12,243 bases of DNA, from positions 1 through 12,243 of the forward strand of contig CALFXR010000089.1 in the NCBI GenBank assembly GCA_937958475.1. The letters run 5' to 3'. Positions 1-7,015 of this stretch are shown here, one piece after another. The DNA comes from an uncultured Mesorhizobium sp. (lineage in GTDB: Bacteria; Pseudomonadota; Alphaproteobacteria; Rhizobiales; Rhizobiaceae). A model generated the notes under the pieces. It made no database searches, was not told the origin of the DNA, and saw only the letters and a list, made by a program, of their open reading frames with translations. The translations under genes were made by a program, and so were the position numbers. How positions within the stretch are numbered: the stretch's first letter is position 1; every line of letters begins with the position of its first letter.

Positions 1-71
1 TCCGAACGGCTGTTCATCCTGCCGGACATCATGGCCATCGTGCGGCCGCTGTCCATCCCGTCACCGGCCGC

Positions 72-1157
72 TCACGGCTTGAGGGTGCGCGCCACGAGCC
101 GCGCGATCGGCGCGCCGAAGACGAGGACGAAGAGGAAGCGCGCCATCTGCAGCGCCATGACGAAGGACAGGTTCACGTTCCGCGAGGCGGCGGCGATGAT
201 GGCGACCGAATCCATGCCGCCCGGGCTGGTGGCGAGATAGGCGGTCAGCGGGTCGACGCCGAGCAGGCGGTGGATCAGGTAGCCGAGGCCCGCGCAGAAC
301 GCCATCAGCGCGGCGATCGAGGCGACGAGCTTCGGCAGGGCGCGCACGGCGTGGGCGACGATCTCGCGGTTGAAGTTGAGGCCGATCGCCCAGCCGATCG
401 CGACGTAGCTGGCCGCCAGCAGCCAGGGCGGCAGCTGGAACGGAAGTCCGAAACCGAGATGCGCGGCGAAGCCGACGACCATGGCGCCGAAGAAGTTGGG
501 CGTCGGCAGGCGCAGCAGCCGGCCCGCCGCCATGCCCCCGGCGACGACGGCGAGCGTGGTGGCGAAGGCGACGGGTTCGATCGGCGGGAACCACGGATGC
601 ACCGGCGCCGAAACGCCGCTCGTGTCCACCCACAGGCCGGCGACGAGGGCCGCGGCGACCGAGACCATCAGCACGCGCAGGTATTGCATGAAGGCGACCA
701 GCCGCTGGTCGGCGCCGAACGCGCCGGCCATCAGCACCATGGCGCTCGCCGCCCCCGGTGCCGAACCCCACACCCCGGTGGTGCCGGGCAGGATGCGCCA
801 GCGGCTGATCAGGTAGCCGACGAAGGACGAGGCGGCGACGGTGACCGCGGCCACGCCGAGGAAGAGCGGCCAGTCGTCGAGGAAGGCGATGACGATCTCG
901 ATTTCGATCGACGCGGCGATCAGGCAGCCGACGATCGCCTGGGCCGTGGCGAAGGCGGATGGCGGCATGCGCACGCCGGCGCCGGACGTGCCGAGCACGA
1001 TCGCCGCGAACATCGGCCCGATCAGCACCGCCGCGGGCAGGCCGGCAAGCTCGAGCGCGAGGGAGAAGACGAGCGAGAGCGCGACAAGCGCCGCCCACTG
1101 CGCGGCACGCGGCTTCGACGAGAAGAAGCCGGGCGGCTGTGCGGAAGGATCGGACAT
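72..1157 (-). CDS. AbrB family membrane protein (putative transporter, AbrB duplication type)
   Basis: A 361-residue polytopic membrane protein resembling the AbrB/'ammonia monooxygenase-like' family (not the AbrB DNA-binding regulator). The sequence is almost wholly hydrophobic helices. It has an internal duplication typical of the family: a first half with LPGTTGVWGSAPGAASAM (about residues 123-140) followed by a QYLRVLMV helix, and a second half with LATSPGGMDSVAIIAAAS (about 308-325) followed by an LQMARFLFVLVFGAPI helix. The 'PG-G/A-x-S/D' turns between helices are the family hallmark. The ATG start at 1157 is preceded by a strong AGGGGAGG, rather close to the start; a longer out-of-frame alternative is a GC-driven shadow. 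It diverges from the DUF2259-like gene across 131 bases. Family call is confident; substrate is unknown. Confidence 0.88.
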   Translation of the reverse strand: MSDPSAQPPGFFSSKPRAAQWAALVALSLVFSLALELAGLPAAVLIGPMFAAIVLGTSGAGVRMPPSAFATAQAIVGCLIAASIEIEIVIAFLDDWPLFLGVAAVTVAASSFVGYLISRWRILPGTTGVWGSAPGAASAMVLMAGAFGADQRLVAFMQYLRVLMVSVAAALVAGLWVDTSGVSAPVHPWFPPIEPVAFATTLAVVAGGMAAGRLLRLPTPNFFGAMVVGFAAHLGFGLPFQLPPWLLAASYVAIGWAIGLNFNREIVAHAVRALPKLVASIAALMAFCAGLGYLIHRLLGVDPLTAYLATSPGGMDSVAIIAAASRNVNLSFVMALQMARFLFVLVFGAPIARLVARTLKP

Positions 1158-1288
1158 GCCCTCCCCTTACGCCGCCATCCCCGATTCGCAAACCCGCGGC
1201 GCGAACGATACCGGCGCGGCCTGCCCTCCCGCCCCTTGACGGACGCGCCGGCCGGCGATCCTGTGCAGGACGGAAGAGGGAGACCGAG

Positions 1289-2029
1289 ATGAACACCACC
1301 GGATTGAGACGAGCTTTCGCCGCCCTGCTCCTGGGCGCTGCCGCGTGCGCCGCGGTGCCCGCCCTGGCCGGCGACCGCGCGCTGATCGACGTGATCGGCT
1401 ATTCGGACGACCTGCGCTACCTCGCCTTCGAGGAGTTCGGCGTCCAGGACGGCTCCGGCTTCGCCTATTCGAGCCTCTACGTCGTCGACCTCGTCGACGA
1501 CAAATGGGTGGCCGGTACGCCCTACCGCGAGCAGACCGACAACGAGGAGGTGCCGCTCGCCGCGGTCCGCGCCAAGGTTGCGGCTGCGGCGAAGGCAAAG
1601 CTCGACGCGCTGAAGATCGACATGCCGGCGCAGGTCGCCGCGCTGATGGGCGACGGCGTGCTCGACCCGATGCCGAAGATGCGCTTCGGCTACCCGGCTT
1701 ACGGCCTGCCGGGACAGACCGAGGGCGACTTCACGCTGTCGATCGAGACTTTTCCGGCGCCCGCACCCGCTGGCTGCGATCCCGAGCTCTTCGGCGAGAC
1801 GAAGGGTTTTGCCCTGACGCTTTCGGGCGACGGCGCGCCGCGCGAACTCCACCGCGACAAGGGCAAGCTGCCCAAGTCGCGCGGCTGCGCGATGGACTAC
1901 GCCATCTACGCCGTCGTCTTCCCCTATCTCGGCGGCGGGCTGGAGAAAGCCGTGGCGGTCGTCTCGACCTATCCCTACGGCTTCGAAGGGCCGGACCGGC
2001 GCTTCCTGGTGGTGCCGTTCGGCAAGTAG
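1289..2029 (+). CDS. DUF2259-like secreted protein
   Basis: A 246-residue exported protein. Residues 1-27 form a Sec signal peptide: Arg-containing start, hydrophobic core ALLLGAAACAA, and likely cleavage after PALA (27/28). The mature part begins GDRALIDVIGYSDDLRYLAFEEFGVQ (quoted in part: residues 28-53), a start that I associate with the DUF2259 family of predicted secreted proteins. This stretch reads like a short beta-propeller-like 'state of the device' strand, but no enzymatic motif is visible. C163 and C200 could form a disulfide. The ATG at 1289 has a good ribosome site (GAGGGAG, six bases away); upstream extensions in frame lack a signal peptide. It converges with the cation exporter gene, with only 16 bases between the two stops. 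Function is not known. Confidence 0.82.
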   Translation: MNTTGLRRAFAALLLGAAACAAVPALAGDRALIDVIGYSDDLRYLAFEEFGVQDGSGFAYSSLYVVDLVDDKWVAGTPYREQTDNEEVPLAAVRAKVAAAAKAKLDALKIDMPAQVAALMGDGVLDPMPKMRFGYPAYGLPGQTEGDFTLSIETFPAPAPAGCDPELFGETKGFALTLSGDGAPRELHRDKGKLPKSRGCAMDYAIYAVVFPYLGGGLEKAVAVVSTYPYGFEGPDRRFLVVPFGK

Positions 2030-2045
2030 GTTCGTTCGACAGCCT

Positions 2046-2954
2046 TCAGGCGAAGGGCACGGCGACGGTGCCTTTCGGCAGCTTCGCCTCGTCTTCCGGC
2101 TCGACGTGGATGATGACGCGCACCGAGGGGATATCCGCCTTCAGCGCCTCCTCGATGCGGTCGCAGATGACGTGGCTTTCGCCGACGCTCATGTCGGCGT
2201 CGACGACCATGTGGAACTCGATGAAGGTGGCGCGGCCGGCGATGCGCGTCTTCAGGTCGTGGACCTCCAGGGCGCCCTTCGAATTGGCCGAGATGATGTC
2301 GCGGATGCGCATGTGCTCTTCCGGCTCGACGGCCTTGTCCATGAGGCCGTTGATCGAGGAGCCGATGACGCCCCAGCCCTGCCACAGGATGTTGAGTGCC
2401 ACGATCAGCGCCAGCAGCGGGTCGAGCACGGTCCAGCCGGTTACCACCGCGCCGATCAGGCCGGCGATGACGCCGACCGATGTGACGACGTCGGTCATGA
2501 TGTGCTTGCCGTCGGCGACCAGCGCCGGCGAGCGGCCCTTGCGCCCGGTGCGGATCAACAGGCCCGCCCAGGTCGCGTTGACCACCGCGGCGAACCCGTT
2601 GACGGCGAGCCCCTGCCATGGCTGCTCGAGCACGACGGGCTGCTGCCAGGCCTTCCACACCTCGCCGATGATCAGGAAGGCGGCGAGCACGATCAGCACG
2701 CCTTCCAGCACGGCGGAGAAATACTCCGCCTTGTGATGGCCGTGCTGATGGGTGCTGTCGGCCGGCTTGTGGCTGACGCGGATCGCCCAGTAGGCGGCCG
2801 CCGCGGCGATCACGTTGACGATCGATTCCAGCGCATCCGAATAGAGCGCGACCGATCCCGTCATGCGCCAGGCGACGGACTTCAGCGCCATCACGCCGAG
2901 CGCGACAGCGATCGACCAGGCGGCAAGGCGCGCGATCGTTTCCTTGGCCGCCAC
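2046..2954 (-). CDS. Cation diffusion facilitator (CDF) metal exporter
   Basis: A 302-residue inner-membrane divalent-cation/proton antiporter of the CDF family, about six transmembrane helices plus a cytosolic C-terminal domain. From my recall of E. coli YiiP (FieF), residues align almost number for number. Transport site A is E43 and N47 in helix 2 (YiiP has D45 and D49) with H151 and D155 in helix 5. Site B is D66, H69 and H73. The cytosolic binuclear site is H232, H248, H261, H283 and E285 (Asp in YiiP). The start is GTG at 2954, preceded by AGAGGAG, which directly abuts the TAG stop of trpE(G) 13 bases upstream, so translation is probably coupled and the gene is likely co-transcribed with trpE(G). 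The altered helix-2 ligands make the metal (Zn, Fe, Mn, Co) uncertain. Confidence 0.93.
   Translation of the reverse strand: MAAKETIARLAAWSIAVALGVMALKSVAWRMTGSVALYSDALESIVNVIAAAAAYWAIRVSHKPADSTHQHGHHKAEYFSAVLEGVLIVLAAFLIIGEVWKAWQQPVVLEQPWQGLAVNGFAAVVNATWAGLLIRTGRKGRSPALVADGKHIMTDVVTSVGVIAGLIGAVVTGWTVLDPLLALIVALNILWQGWGVIGSSINGLMDKAVEPEEHMRIRDIISANSKGALEVHDLKTRIAGRATFIEFHMVVDADMSVGESHVICDRIEEALKADIPSVRVIIHVEPEDEAKLPKGTVAVPFA
2051..2077. other. Stem-loop in the tail-to-tail junction
   Basis: Arms CGAAGGGCAC (2051-2060) and GTGCCTTTCG (2068-2077) pair over 10 positions with one G-U wobble and a 7-base loop. It lies within the last codons of the CDF gene and 22 bases past the stop of the DUF2259-like gene. 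It could end plus-strand transcription, but no U-tract follows on either strand, and it may simply be coding sequence. Confidence 0.3.
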
Positions 2955-2967
2955 TCCGGTTGCTCCT

Positions 2968-5157
2968 CTAAGCCGCTTTTTCCCTGGCCTTGCGCGGCAG
3001 GTGCGCCACCACGTTCTCGATCATGCGCATGCCGGCGTTCTGGCCGAGCGTCATGATCGATTCGGGATGGAATTGCACGGCCGCAATCGGCTCCTTGCGG
3101 TGCTCGAAAGCCATGATGACACCGTCTTCCGTCTCGGCCGTGACGACGAAGTCGTCGGGCAGGCGGACCGGGTCGGCGAAGATCGAGTGGTAGCGGCCGA
3201 CGGTGACCTCCTTCGGCAGCCCGGAAAAGACGATGCCCGGCTTCGAGACGCGGATGCGCGAGGGTTTTCCGTGCATCGGCACGTGCAGCTGGCGCAGCTC
3301 GCCGCCATAGGCTTCTGCCAGCGCCTGCAGGCCGAGACAGACGCCGAAGATCGGCAGGTCGCGCGCCCGCGCCTTGCGGATCGTGGCGGCGCAGTCGAAG
3401 TCCTTCGGCATGCCGGGGCCGGGCGAGAGCACGACGAGGTCGGGCTTCAGCCGGTCGAACAGTTCCTCCGCCACCGGCGTGCGCACGGTCGAGACGTTGG
3501 CGCCGGTCTGGCGGAAGTAGTTGGCCAGCGTGTGGACGAAACTGTCCTCGTGGTCGACGAGCAGGATGTTGACGCCCTCGCCGACGCGCGCGGTCTTGCG
3601 TTCGCTCGCGCCCGAATTGCCGGCCTTGGCATCGCGGATGGCGGAGAGCATGGCGGATGCCTTCAGTTCGGTCTCGGCTTCTTCCTCTGCGGGATCGGAA
3701 TCGTAGAGCAGCGTGGCGCCGGCGCGCACCTCGGCGATGCCGTCCTCGATGCGGATGGTCCTCAGCGTCAGGCCGGTGTTCAGGTCGCCGTTGAAATGGA
3801 CCATGCCGATCGCGCCGCCATACCAGGCGCGCGGGCTCTTCTCGTGGCTCTCGATGAAGCGCATCGCCCACAGCTTCGGCGCGCCGGTGACCGTCACCGC
3901 CCAGGCGTGGCTGAGGAAAGCGTCGAAGGCGTCCATGCCCTCGCGCAGCCGCCCCTCGATATGGTCGACGGTGTGGATCAGCCGCGAATACATCTCGATC
4001 TGCCGCCGGCCGATGACGCGCACCGAGCCCGGCTCGCAGACCCTCGACTTGTCGTTGCGGTCGACGTCCGAGCACATGGTCAGCTCGCTCTCGTCCTTCT
4101 TCGAGTTGAGCAGCTTCAGGATCTGCTCGCTGTCGGAGATGGCGTCGTCGCCGCGGCGGATCGTGCCGGAGATCGGGCAGGTCTCGACGCGGCGGCCGTT
4201 GACGCGCACGAACATCTCCGGCGAGGCGCCGACGAGGTACTCACGCTGGCCGAGATTGATGAAGAAGGAATAGGGCGACGGGTTGATCGACTTCAGCCGC
4301 CGCGAGATTTCCGACGGCGCCGTCTCGCAGCGCTCGTAGAACATCTGCCCCGGCACCACCTCGAACAGGTCGCCGCGGCGGAAGCTCTCCTTGGCCTTCT
4401 CGACCAGCCTGGCATACTCGCCCGGCTCGTGGTCGCCGCGCGGCGGGATGCGGTCGGACGGCCGGAACGGCTCCTCGGCAACCGTCCGCGGCAGGCCGGC
4501 TGTGGAGAACTCCTCGCCTGAATAGTCGTAGCGGTCGGTCCAGGCCTTCGCCGAATAGTGGTCGACCACCAGCACCTCGTCGGGCAGATAGAGCACCAGG
4601 TCGCGCTGGCTCTCCTTGCGCGTCAGCACGTAGTCGACCGGATCGAACTGGAAGGCCAGGTCGTAGCCGAAGGCCCCGTAGAGGCCGAGATTGGGATCCT
4701 CCTGCGTACGGAACAGGGCGACGATGGCGCGCAGCACGGTGAACACCGAGGGCACGCGGCTGCGTTCCTCCTCGGTGAAGACGCGGCCGGGTTCGGCGAC
4801 CTTCAGGCGCAGCGCGGACGCGCTGTCCTCGGTGATTGCGACATCGGCGAGGCCGCGCAACGCCTTGCGGATCGGCACCAGCAGCGCCTCGCCGCGCCCG
4901 TTCAGCGCCTCGATCGCCATGGCGCGGCCGCGCGCCGAGACGACCAGCGGCGGATCGATGATGGCGGTATCCCAGCGCGTGTAGCGGCCGGGATATTCGT
5001 AGTTCGACGAGAACACCGCGCCGCGGCGGCTGTTCAGCCCGTCGACGTACGGCTCGATGGCGCCGGCATAGGGCACGTCGTGCCGCTCGCGGCGGATGGC
5101 GATGCCACCGGCGGTGACGAAGCTCTCGGCGCCGTCTTCAAGGATCTCGACCGTCAT
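2968..5157 (-). CDS. trpE(G): Anthranilate synthase, fused TrpE-TrpG
   Basis: Makes anthranilate from chorismate and glutamine, the first committed step of tryptophan synthesis. The 729-residue chain is a fusion. Residues 1 to about 515 are the chorismate-binding TrpE part, with the conserved blocks CPISGTIRRG (327-336), ELTMCSDVDRNDKSR (358-372), and VTGAPKLWAM (423-432). Residues from about 528 are the TrpG glutamine amidotransferase with LLVDHEDSFVHT, SPGPGMP, nucleophile C607 in FGVCLGLQ, and H697/E699 in QFHPES. The fused layout and this exact length are what I recall for Sinorhizobium meliloti TrpE(G). The ATG at 5157 is chosen because AAAGGAG lies seven bases upstream; an in-frame start at 5256 would run through the attenuator and adds non-homologous sequence. 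Controlled by the leader at 5200-5357; the CDF gene follows 13 bases downstream. Confidence 0.97.
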   Translation of the reverse strand: MTVEILEDGAESFVTAGGIAIRRERHDVPYAGAIEPYVDGLNSRRGAVFSSNYEYPGRYTRWDTAIIDPPLVVSARGRAMAIEALNGRGEALLVPIRKALRGLADVAITEDSASALRLKVAEPGRVFTEEERSRVPSVFTVLRAIVALFRTQEDPNLGLYGAFGYDLAFQFDPVDYVLTRKESQRDLVLYLPDEVLVVDHYSAKAWTDRYDYSGEEFSTAGLPRTVAEEPFRPSDRIPPRGDHEPGEYARLVEKAKESFRRGDLFEVVPGQMFYERCETAPSEISRRLKSINPSPYSFFINLGQREYLVGASPEMFVRVNGRRVETCPISGTIRRGDDAISDSEQILKLLNSKKDESELTMCSDVDRNDKSRVCEPGSVRVIGRRQIEMYSRLIHTVDHIEGRLREGMDAFDAFLSHAWAVTVTGAPKLWAMRFIESHEKSPRAWYGGAIGMVHFNGDLNTGLTLRTIRIEDGIAEVRAGATLLYDSDPAEEEAETELKASAMLSAIRDAKAGNSGASERKTARVGEGVNILLVDHEDSFVHTLANYFRQTGANVSTVRTPVAEELFDRLKPDLVVLSPGPGMPKDFDCAATIRKARARDLPIFGVCLGLQALAEAYGGELRQLHVPMHGKPSRIRVSKPGIVFSGLPKEVTVGRYHSIFADPVRLPDDFVVTAETEDGVIMAFEHRKEPIAAVQFHPESIMTLGQNAGMRMIENVVAHLPRKAREKAA

Positions 5158-5199
5158 TCCCCGTCTCCTTTGTCCTGCCGCGGGCGGTCCTGAGGCGCC

Positions 5200-5239
5200 A
5201 AAAAGCAAATGGCCGCCCGGACTTCTCCTGCGGCCACCT
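5200..5239 (-). terminator. trp attenuator terminator hairpin
   Basis: Read on the minus strand, arms TGGCCGC (5236-5230) and GCGGCCA (5216-5210) give a perfect 7-bp stem, extendable by AGG/TTT (A-U and two G-U pairs), and followed by TTTGCTTTTT (5209-5200). A small GGA/TCC pairing can close the loop. It sits between the leader peptide stop (5276) and the trpE(G) ribosome site, exactly where an intrinsic attenuator is expected. Confidence 0.85.
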
Positions 5240-5292
5240 TCAATTTTCACGCGCACGCGCTTCGAAAGGCAGCTGTCAGCAGGCCCGCCACC
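5233..5292 (-). promoter_or_regulatory. Mutually exclusive 1:2 and 2:3 (antiterminator) stems
   Basis: Three segments compete, read on the minus strand. Segment 1, GGTGGC (5292-5287), consists of the tandem Trp codons. Segment 2, GCTGCCTTTC (5273-5264), lies just past the leader stop. Segment 3, GAAGGTGGC (5241-5233), overlaps the 5' arm of the terminator. Segments 1 and 3 share GGTGGC, so both pair with GCTGCC of segment 2. Segment 2:3 forms nine pairs with one bulged U and two G-U wobbles. A ribosome stalled on Trp codons covers segment 1, frees segment 2 to pair with 3 and blocks the terminator; with ample Trp-tRNA the 3:4 terminator forms. Confidence 0.7.
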
Positions 5293-5320
5293 ACTTGTTC
5301 TGGGTCGAAATCATGTGCAT
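5276..5320 (-). CDS. trpL: trp operon leader peptide
   Basis: A 14-residue peptide, MHMISTQNKWWRAC, ending in TGA, with two adjacent Trp codons at positions 10-11. Same length and same place as the S. meliloti TrpL I recall, which also has a run of Trp codons near the end. It acts as the sensor of charged Trp-tRNA for attenuation of trpE(G). The start at 5320 is preferred because GGAG lies six bases upstream and because a promoter predicted from the sequence would begin transcription at or next to this ATG, giving a leaderless message. In-frame ATGs at 5332 (18 residues) and 5314 (12 residues) are alternatives; all keep the Trp pair. Confidence 0.85.
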   Translation of the reverse strand: MHMISTQNKWWRAC

Positions 5321-5328
5321 GAAAAACT

Positions 5329-5357
5329 CCATAGCGCCGAACGCGGCCTCCGGCAAG
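5329..5357 (-). promoter_or_regulatory. Predicted sigma-70 promoter of trpL-trpE(G)
   Basis: On the minus strand CTTGCC (5357-5352) and CTATGG (5334-5329) are separated by exactly 17 bases. They match 5 of 6 and 4 of 6 positions of the rhizobial consensus CTTGAC-N17-CTATAT. The expected transcription start is at the C or A immediately before or at the leader ATG (5320-5321), which would give a leaderless trpL. If so, the GGAG upstream of that ATG would not be in the RNA. Confidence 0.6.
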
Positions 5358-5382
5358 CGGGTTTGCGCTGCCGCGGCCGAGC

Positions 5383-5416
5383 AGGCGAAACCCGCCTCTG
5401 CGGCCTTGAAGGCCGC
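5383..5416 (-). terminator. Tandem hairpins after the PAP2 gene (possible terminator)
   Basis: Two adjacent inverted repeats follow the PAP2 stop codon: GCGGCCT-TGA-AGGCCGC (5400-5416, 7-bp perfect stem) and AGGCG-AAACC-CGCCT (5383-5397, 5-bp stem). There is no U-tract. They could limit read-through from the PAP2 gene into the trp promoter and leader, which are on the same strand. Confidence 0.4.
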
Positions 5417-5424
5417 CTCCGCCG

Positions 5425-6153
5425 TCAGGGTGCGGAGCGTCCGCCCCCTGCCCTTCCGGTCCAGCGGCGGAGCGCCGTGACGGCGAGCCACGACAGGCTC
5501 GCCCAGGCCACGCCCATCGCCCAGCCGGCGGCGACGTCGCTCGGCCAGTGGACGCCCAGATAGACGCGGCTCGCCCCGACCGCCGCGGAGACGAGGACCG
5601 CGACGGTGAGCACGTAGGCGCGGGCGGCCCGCGATTCGACGATGCGCACGATGAGCGCGGCGAGCGTCAGGTAGGCGACCGTCGACATCATGGCGTGGCC
5701 GCTGGGAAAACTCGCCGTGTGGATGGTGTCGAGATGCGCGACGAGATCGGGCCGCGGCCGGTCGTAGAACGACTTCAGCAGCTGGCTGACCACCGTGCCC
5801 CCTGAGACCGACAGGAGCGCATAGAGCGCCGGCCCCGGCCGCCGCGTCACGAGGAGGAAGCCGATGACGGCGGCGAGCGTCAAGACGATCAGCGGGTAGC
5901 CGCCGAGCGCGGTGATCTCGAGCGCGGTCTCTTCCAGCCAGGGCGGCCCGACCGGGTCGGACGGATCGGCCGGATTGCGCAGGGCGAGCAGAAGCGCCTT
6001 GTCGAACGCGTCGATCTCGCCCTCCGCCATCTCGTCGGCGATGGCGAGGAAGCCGTAGACGCCGAGACCGGCGACGGCGAACATCGCCACCGGCAGGGTC
6101 GCGATGCGCGTGTCGCGCAGGCCGCGCACGAGGTCGGTCAGGGAAAAGGCCAT
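5425..6153 (-). CDS. PAP2-family membrane phosphatase
   Basis: A 242-residue integral membrane phosphatase of the type 2 phosphatidic acid phosphatase family. All three catalytic motifs are intact: K127-x6-R134-P135 (KSFYDRPRP), P150-S-G-H153, and S195-R196-x5-H202-x3-D206 (SRVYLGVHWPSD). About five or six hydrophobic helices surround them, placing the active site at the outer face of the membrane. Substrates in the family include phosphatidate, phosphatidylglycerol phosphate, undecaprenyl pyrophosphate and lipid A phosphates; the sequence does not tell which. The ATG at 6153 is chosen; a TTG 12 codons upstream (6189) is possible, and neither has a convincing ribosome site. It diverges from the DUF1868-like gene and its 3' end is close to the trp promoter. 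Confidence 0.9.
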   Translation of the reverse strand: MAFSLTDLVRGLRDTRIATLPVAMFAVAGLGVYGFLAIADEMAEGEIDAFDKALLLALRNPADPSDPVGPPWLEETALEITALGGYPLIVLTLAAVIGFLLVTRRPGPALYALLSVSGGTVVSQLLKSFYDRPRPDLVAHLDTIHTASFPSGHAMMSTVAYLTLAALIVRIVESRAARAYVLTVAVLVSAAVGASRVYLGVHWPSDVAAGWAMGVAWASLSWLAVTALRRWTGRAGGGRSAP

Positions 6154-6249
6154 GGCGACGACATCTATCCGGTTCGCGGCGGCAGGCAAGCCGTCACGAA
6201 CCCGTCAGCAAGACCGGCTACATCGCGACACCCGCAGCAGGACGCAACC

Positions 6250-6963
6250 ATGCGCTACCCGACCAGAGAGACGTTCGCCACGCATTTCCTCGACACCGGC
6301 AAGGACGGCCCGCCCTTCTATCTCGGCCGACGCTTCGACGAAGGCGGCAACTTCCTCCACGAGCCCGGCAACACGGTGGTCAGCCACGTCGTCCCCGGCT
6401 CGGCCACGGACGACGCGCTGCGCCGCGTGCGCCTGCGCCTGGAGGCGCTGCCCTTCGCCGACAGCTTCGCCTGGACGCCGGCGGAAAGCTGGCACATGAC
6501 CGTCTTCCAGGGGACGATCGAGGGCCGCCGCGCCGCGCCCTTCTGGCCCGACGCCATGGCGCTCGACGCGCCGATCGAGGAGACGACGCGCGTCCTCGAC
6601 GCCCGGCTGGAGGGTTTCGCCCAGGCCGAGCCGTTTGCCGTGAAGCTGGTCGAGGTCACCCCGCTCGGCCTCGTCGTCGCCGGCGCCACGCCCGAAGACG
6701 AGCAGAAGCTGCGGGCACTGCGCGACCGCCTGGCCGACGTGTTCGGCTACCGCCATCCCGACCACGCCGCCTACATTTTCCACGTCACGCTCGCCTACGT
6801 GAAGGAATGGCTGCCGGCGGGCGCCGAAGAAACCTACCTGCCGGCGCTGGAGGCGATCGGCCGCGACTTCGCCGCCGAAATCGCCGTGCTGGAACTCGCC
6901 CCGCCGGCCTTCTGCAGCTTCCGCGACATGAACCTGTTCACGCCGCTGCGCGTGCTCGGCTGA
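6250..6963 (+). CDS. DUF1868-like, 2H phosphoesterase-type protein
   Basis: A 237-residue soluble protein. Two His-x-Thr motifs, H82-M-T84 (SWHMTVFQG) and H178-V-T180 (FHVTLAYV), are spaced about 95 residues apart. This is the signature of the 2H phosphoesterase superfamily (cyclic phosphodiesterase and RNA-ligase-like folds). The amino end, with FYLGRRFDEGGNFLHEPGNT (about 23-42), matches what I recall of DUF1868 proteins. Likely acts on a cyclic or 2',5'-type phosphodiester, but the substrate is unknown. The ATG at 6250 follows CAGGA eight bases upstream. The next gene in the same direction starts 156 bases later. Family call fairly sure; biological role unknown. Confidence 0.82.
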   Translation: MRYPTRETFATHFLDTGKDGPPFYLGRRFDEGGNFLHEPGNTVVSHVVPGSATDDALRRVRLRLEALPFADSFAWTPAESWHMTVFQGTIEGRRAAPFWPDAMALDAPIEETTRVLDARLEGFAQAEPFAVKLVEVTPLGLVVAGATPEDEQKLRALRDRLADVFGYRHPDHAAYIFHVTLAYVKEWLPAGAEETYLPALEAIGRDFAAEIAVLELAPPAFCSFRDMNLFTPLRVLG

Positions 6964-6986
6964 GGGGCCCGCATGGGCCTCGGTTT

Positions 6987-7015
6987 CCCGGCGCTGCCCC
7001 GGCAGCTGCGCCGGG
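6987..7015 (+). other. GC-rich stem-loop between DUF1868-like gene and nat
   Basis: CCCGGCGC (6987-6994) and GCGCCGGG (7008-7015) are perfect 8-base complements around a 13-base loop; the alternative GCTGC-CCCG-GCAGC hairpin lies inside. No U-tract follows. It may slow or stop transcription between the two genes, or be a by-product of high GC. Confidence 0.35.

Larger units (their letters stand above)
5200..5321 (-). ncRNA. trp leader / attenuator RNA (rnTrpL-like)
   Basis: When the terminator at 5200-5239 is used, the product would be a small RNA of about 120 nucleotides running from the leader-peptide start to the U-tract. In Sinorhizobium meliloti the equivalent released attenuator RNA (rnTrpL) is of similar size and has been reported to act in trans on other mRNAs. 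The sequence here shows the leader peptide, stems and terminator; the existence of a stable RNA and any trans role are inference. Confidence 0.5.

Noticed and set aside
1..71. Minus-strand open frame beginning near 56 (MDSGRTMAMMSGRMN...) running off the left edge
   Set aside because: Only about 18 codons, five in-frame ATGs and no ribosome site before any of them; too little to call a gene.
31..240. Plus-strand frame open from the left edge to 240
   Set aside because: Overlaps the well-supported AbrB gene by about 170 bases on the opposite strand; a GC-driven shadow.
2863..4521. Long plus-strand frame (552 codons) opposite trpE(G)
   Set aside because: Arg/Asp/Ala/His-rich composition of an antisense shadow, no ribosome site, no domain; trpE(G) is certain on the other strand.
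5158..5256. Upstream in-frame start of trpE(G) at 5256
   Set aside because: Would be translated through the attenuator terminator; no ribosome site; AAAGGAG before 5157 and the family length support the inner start.
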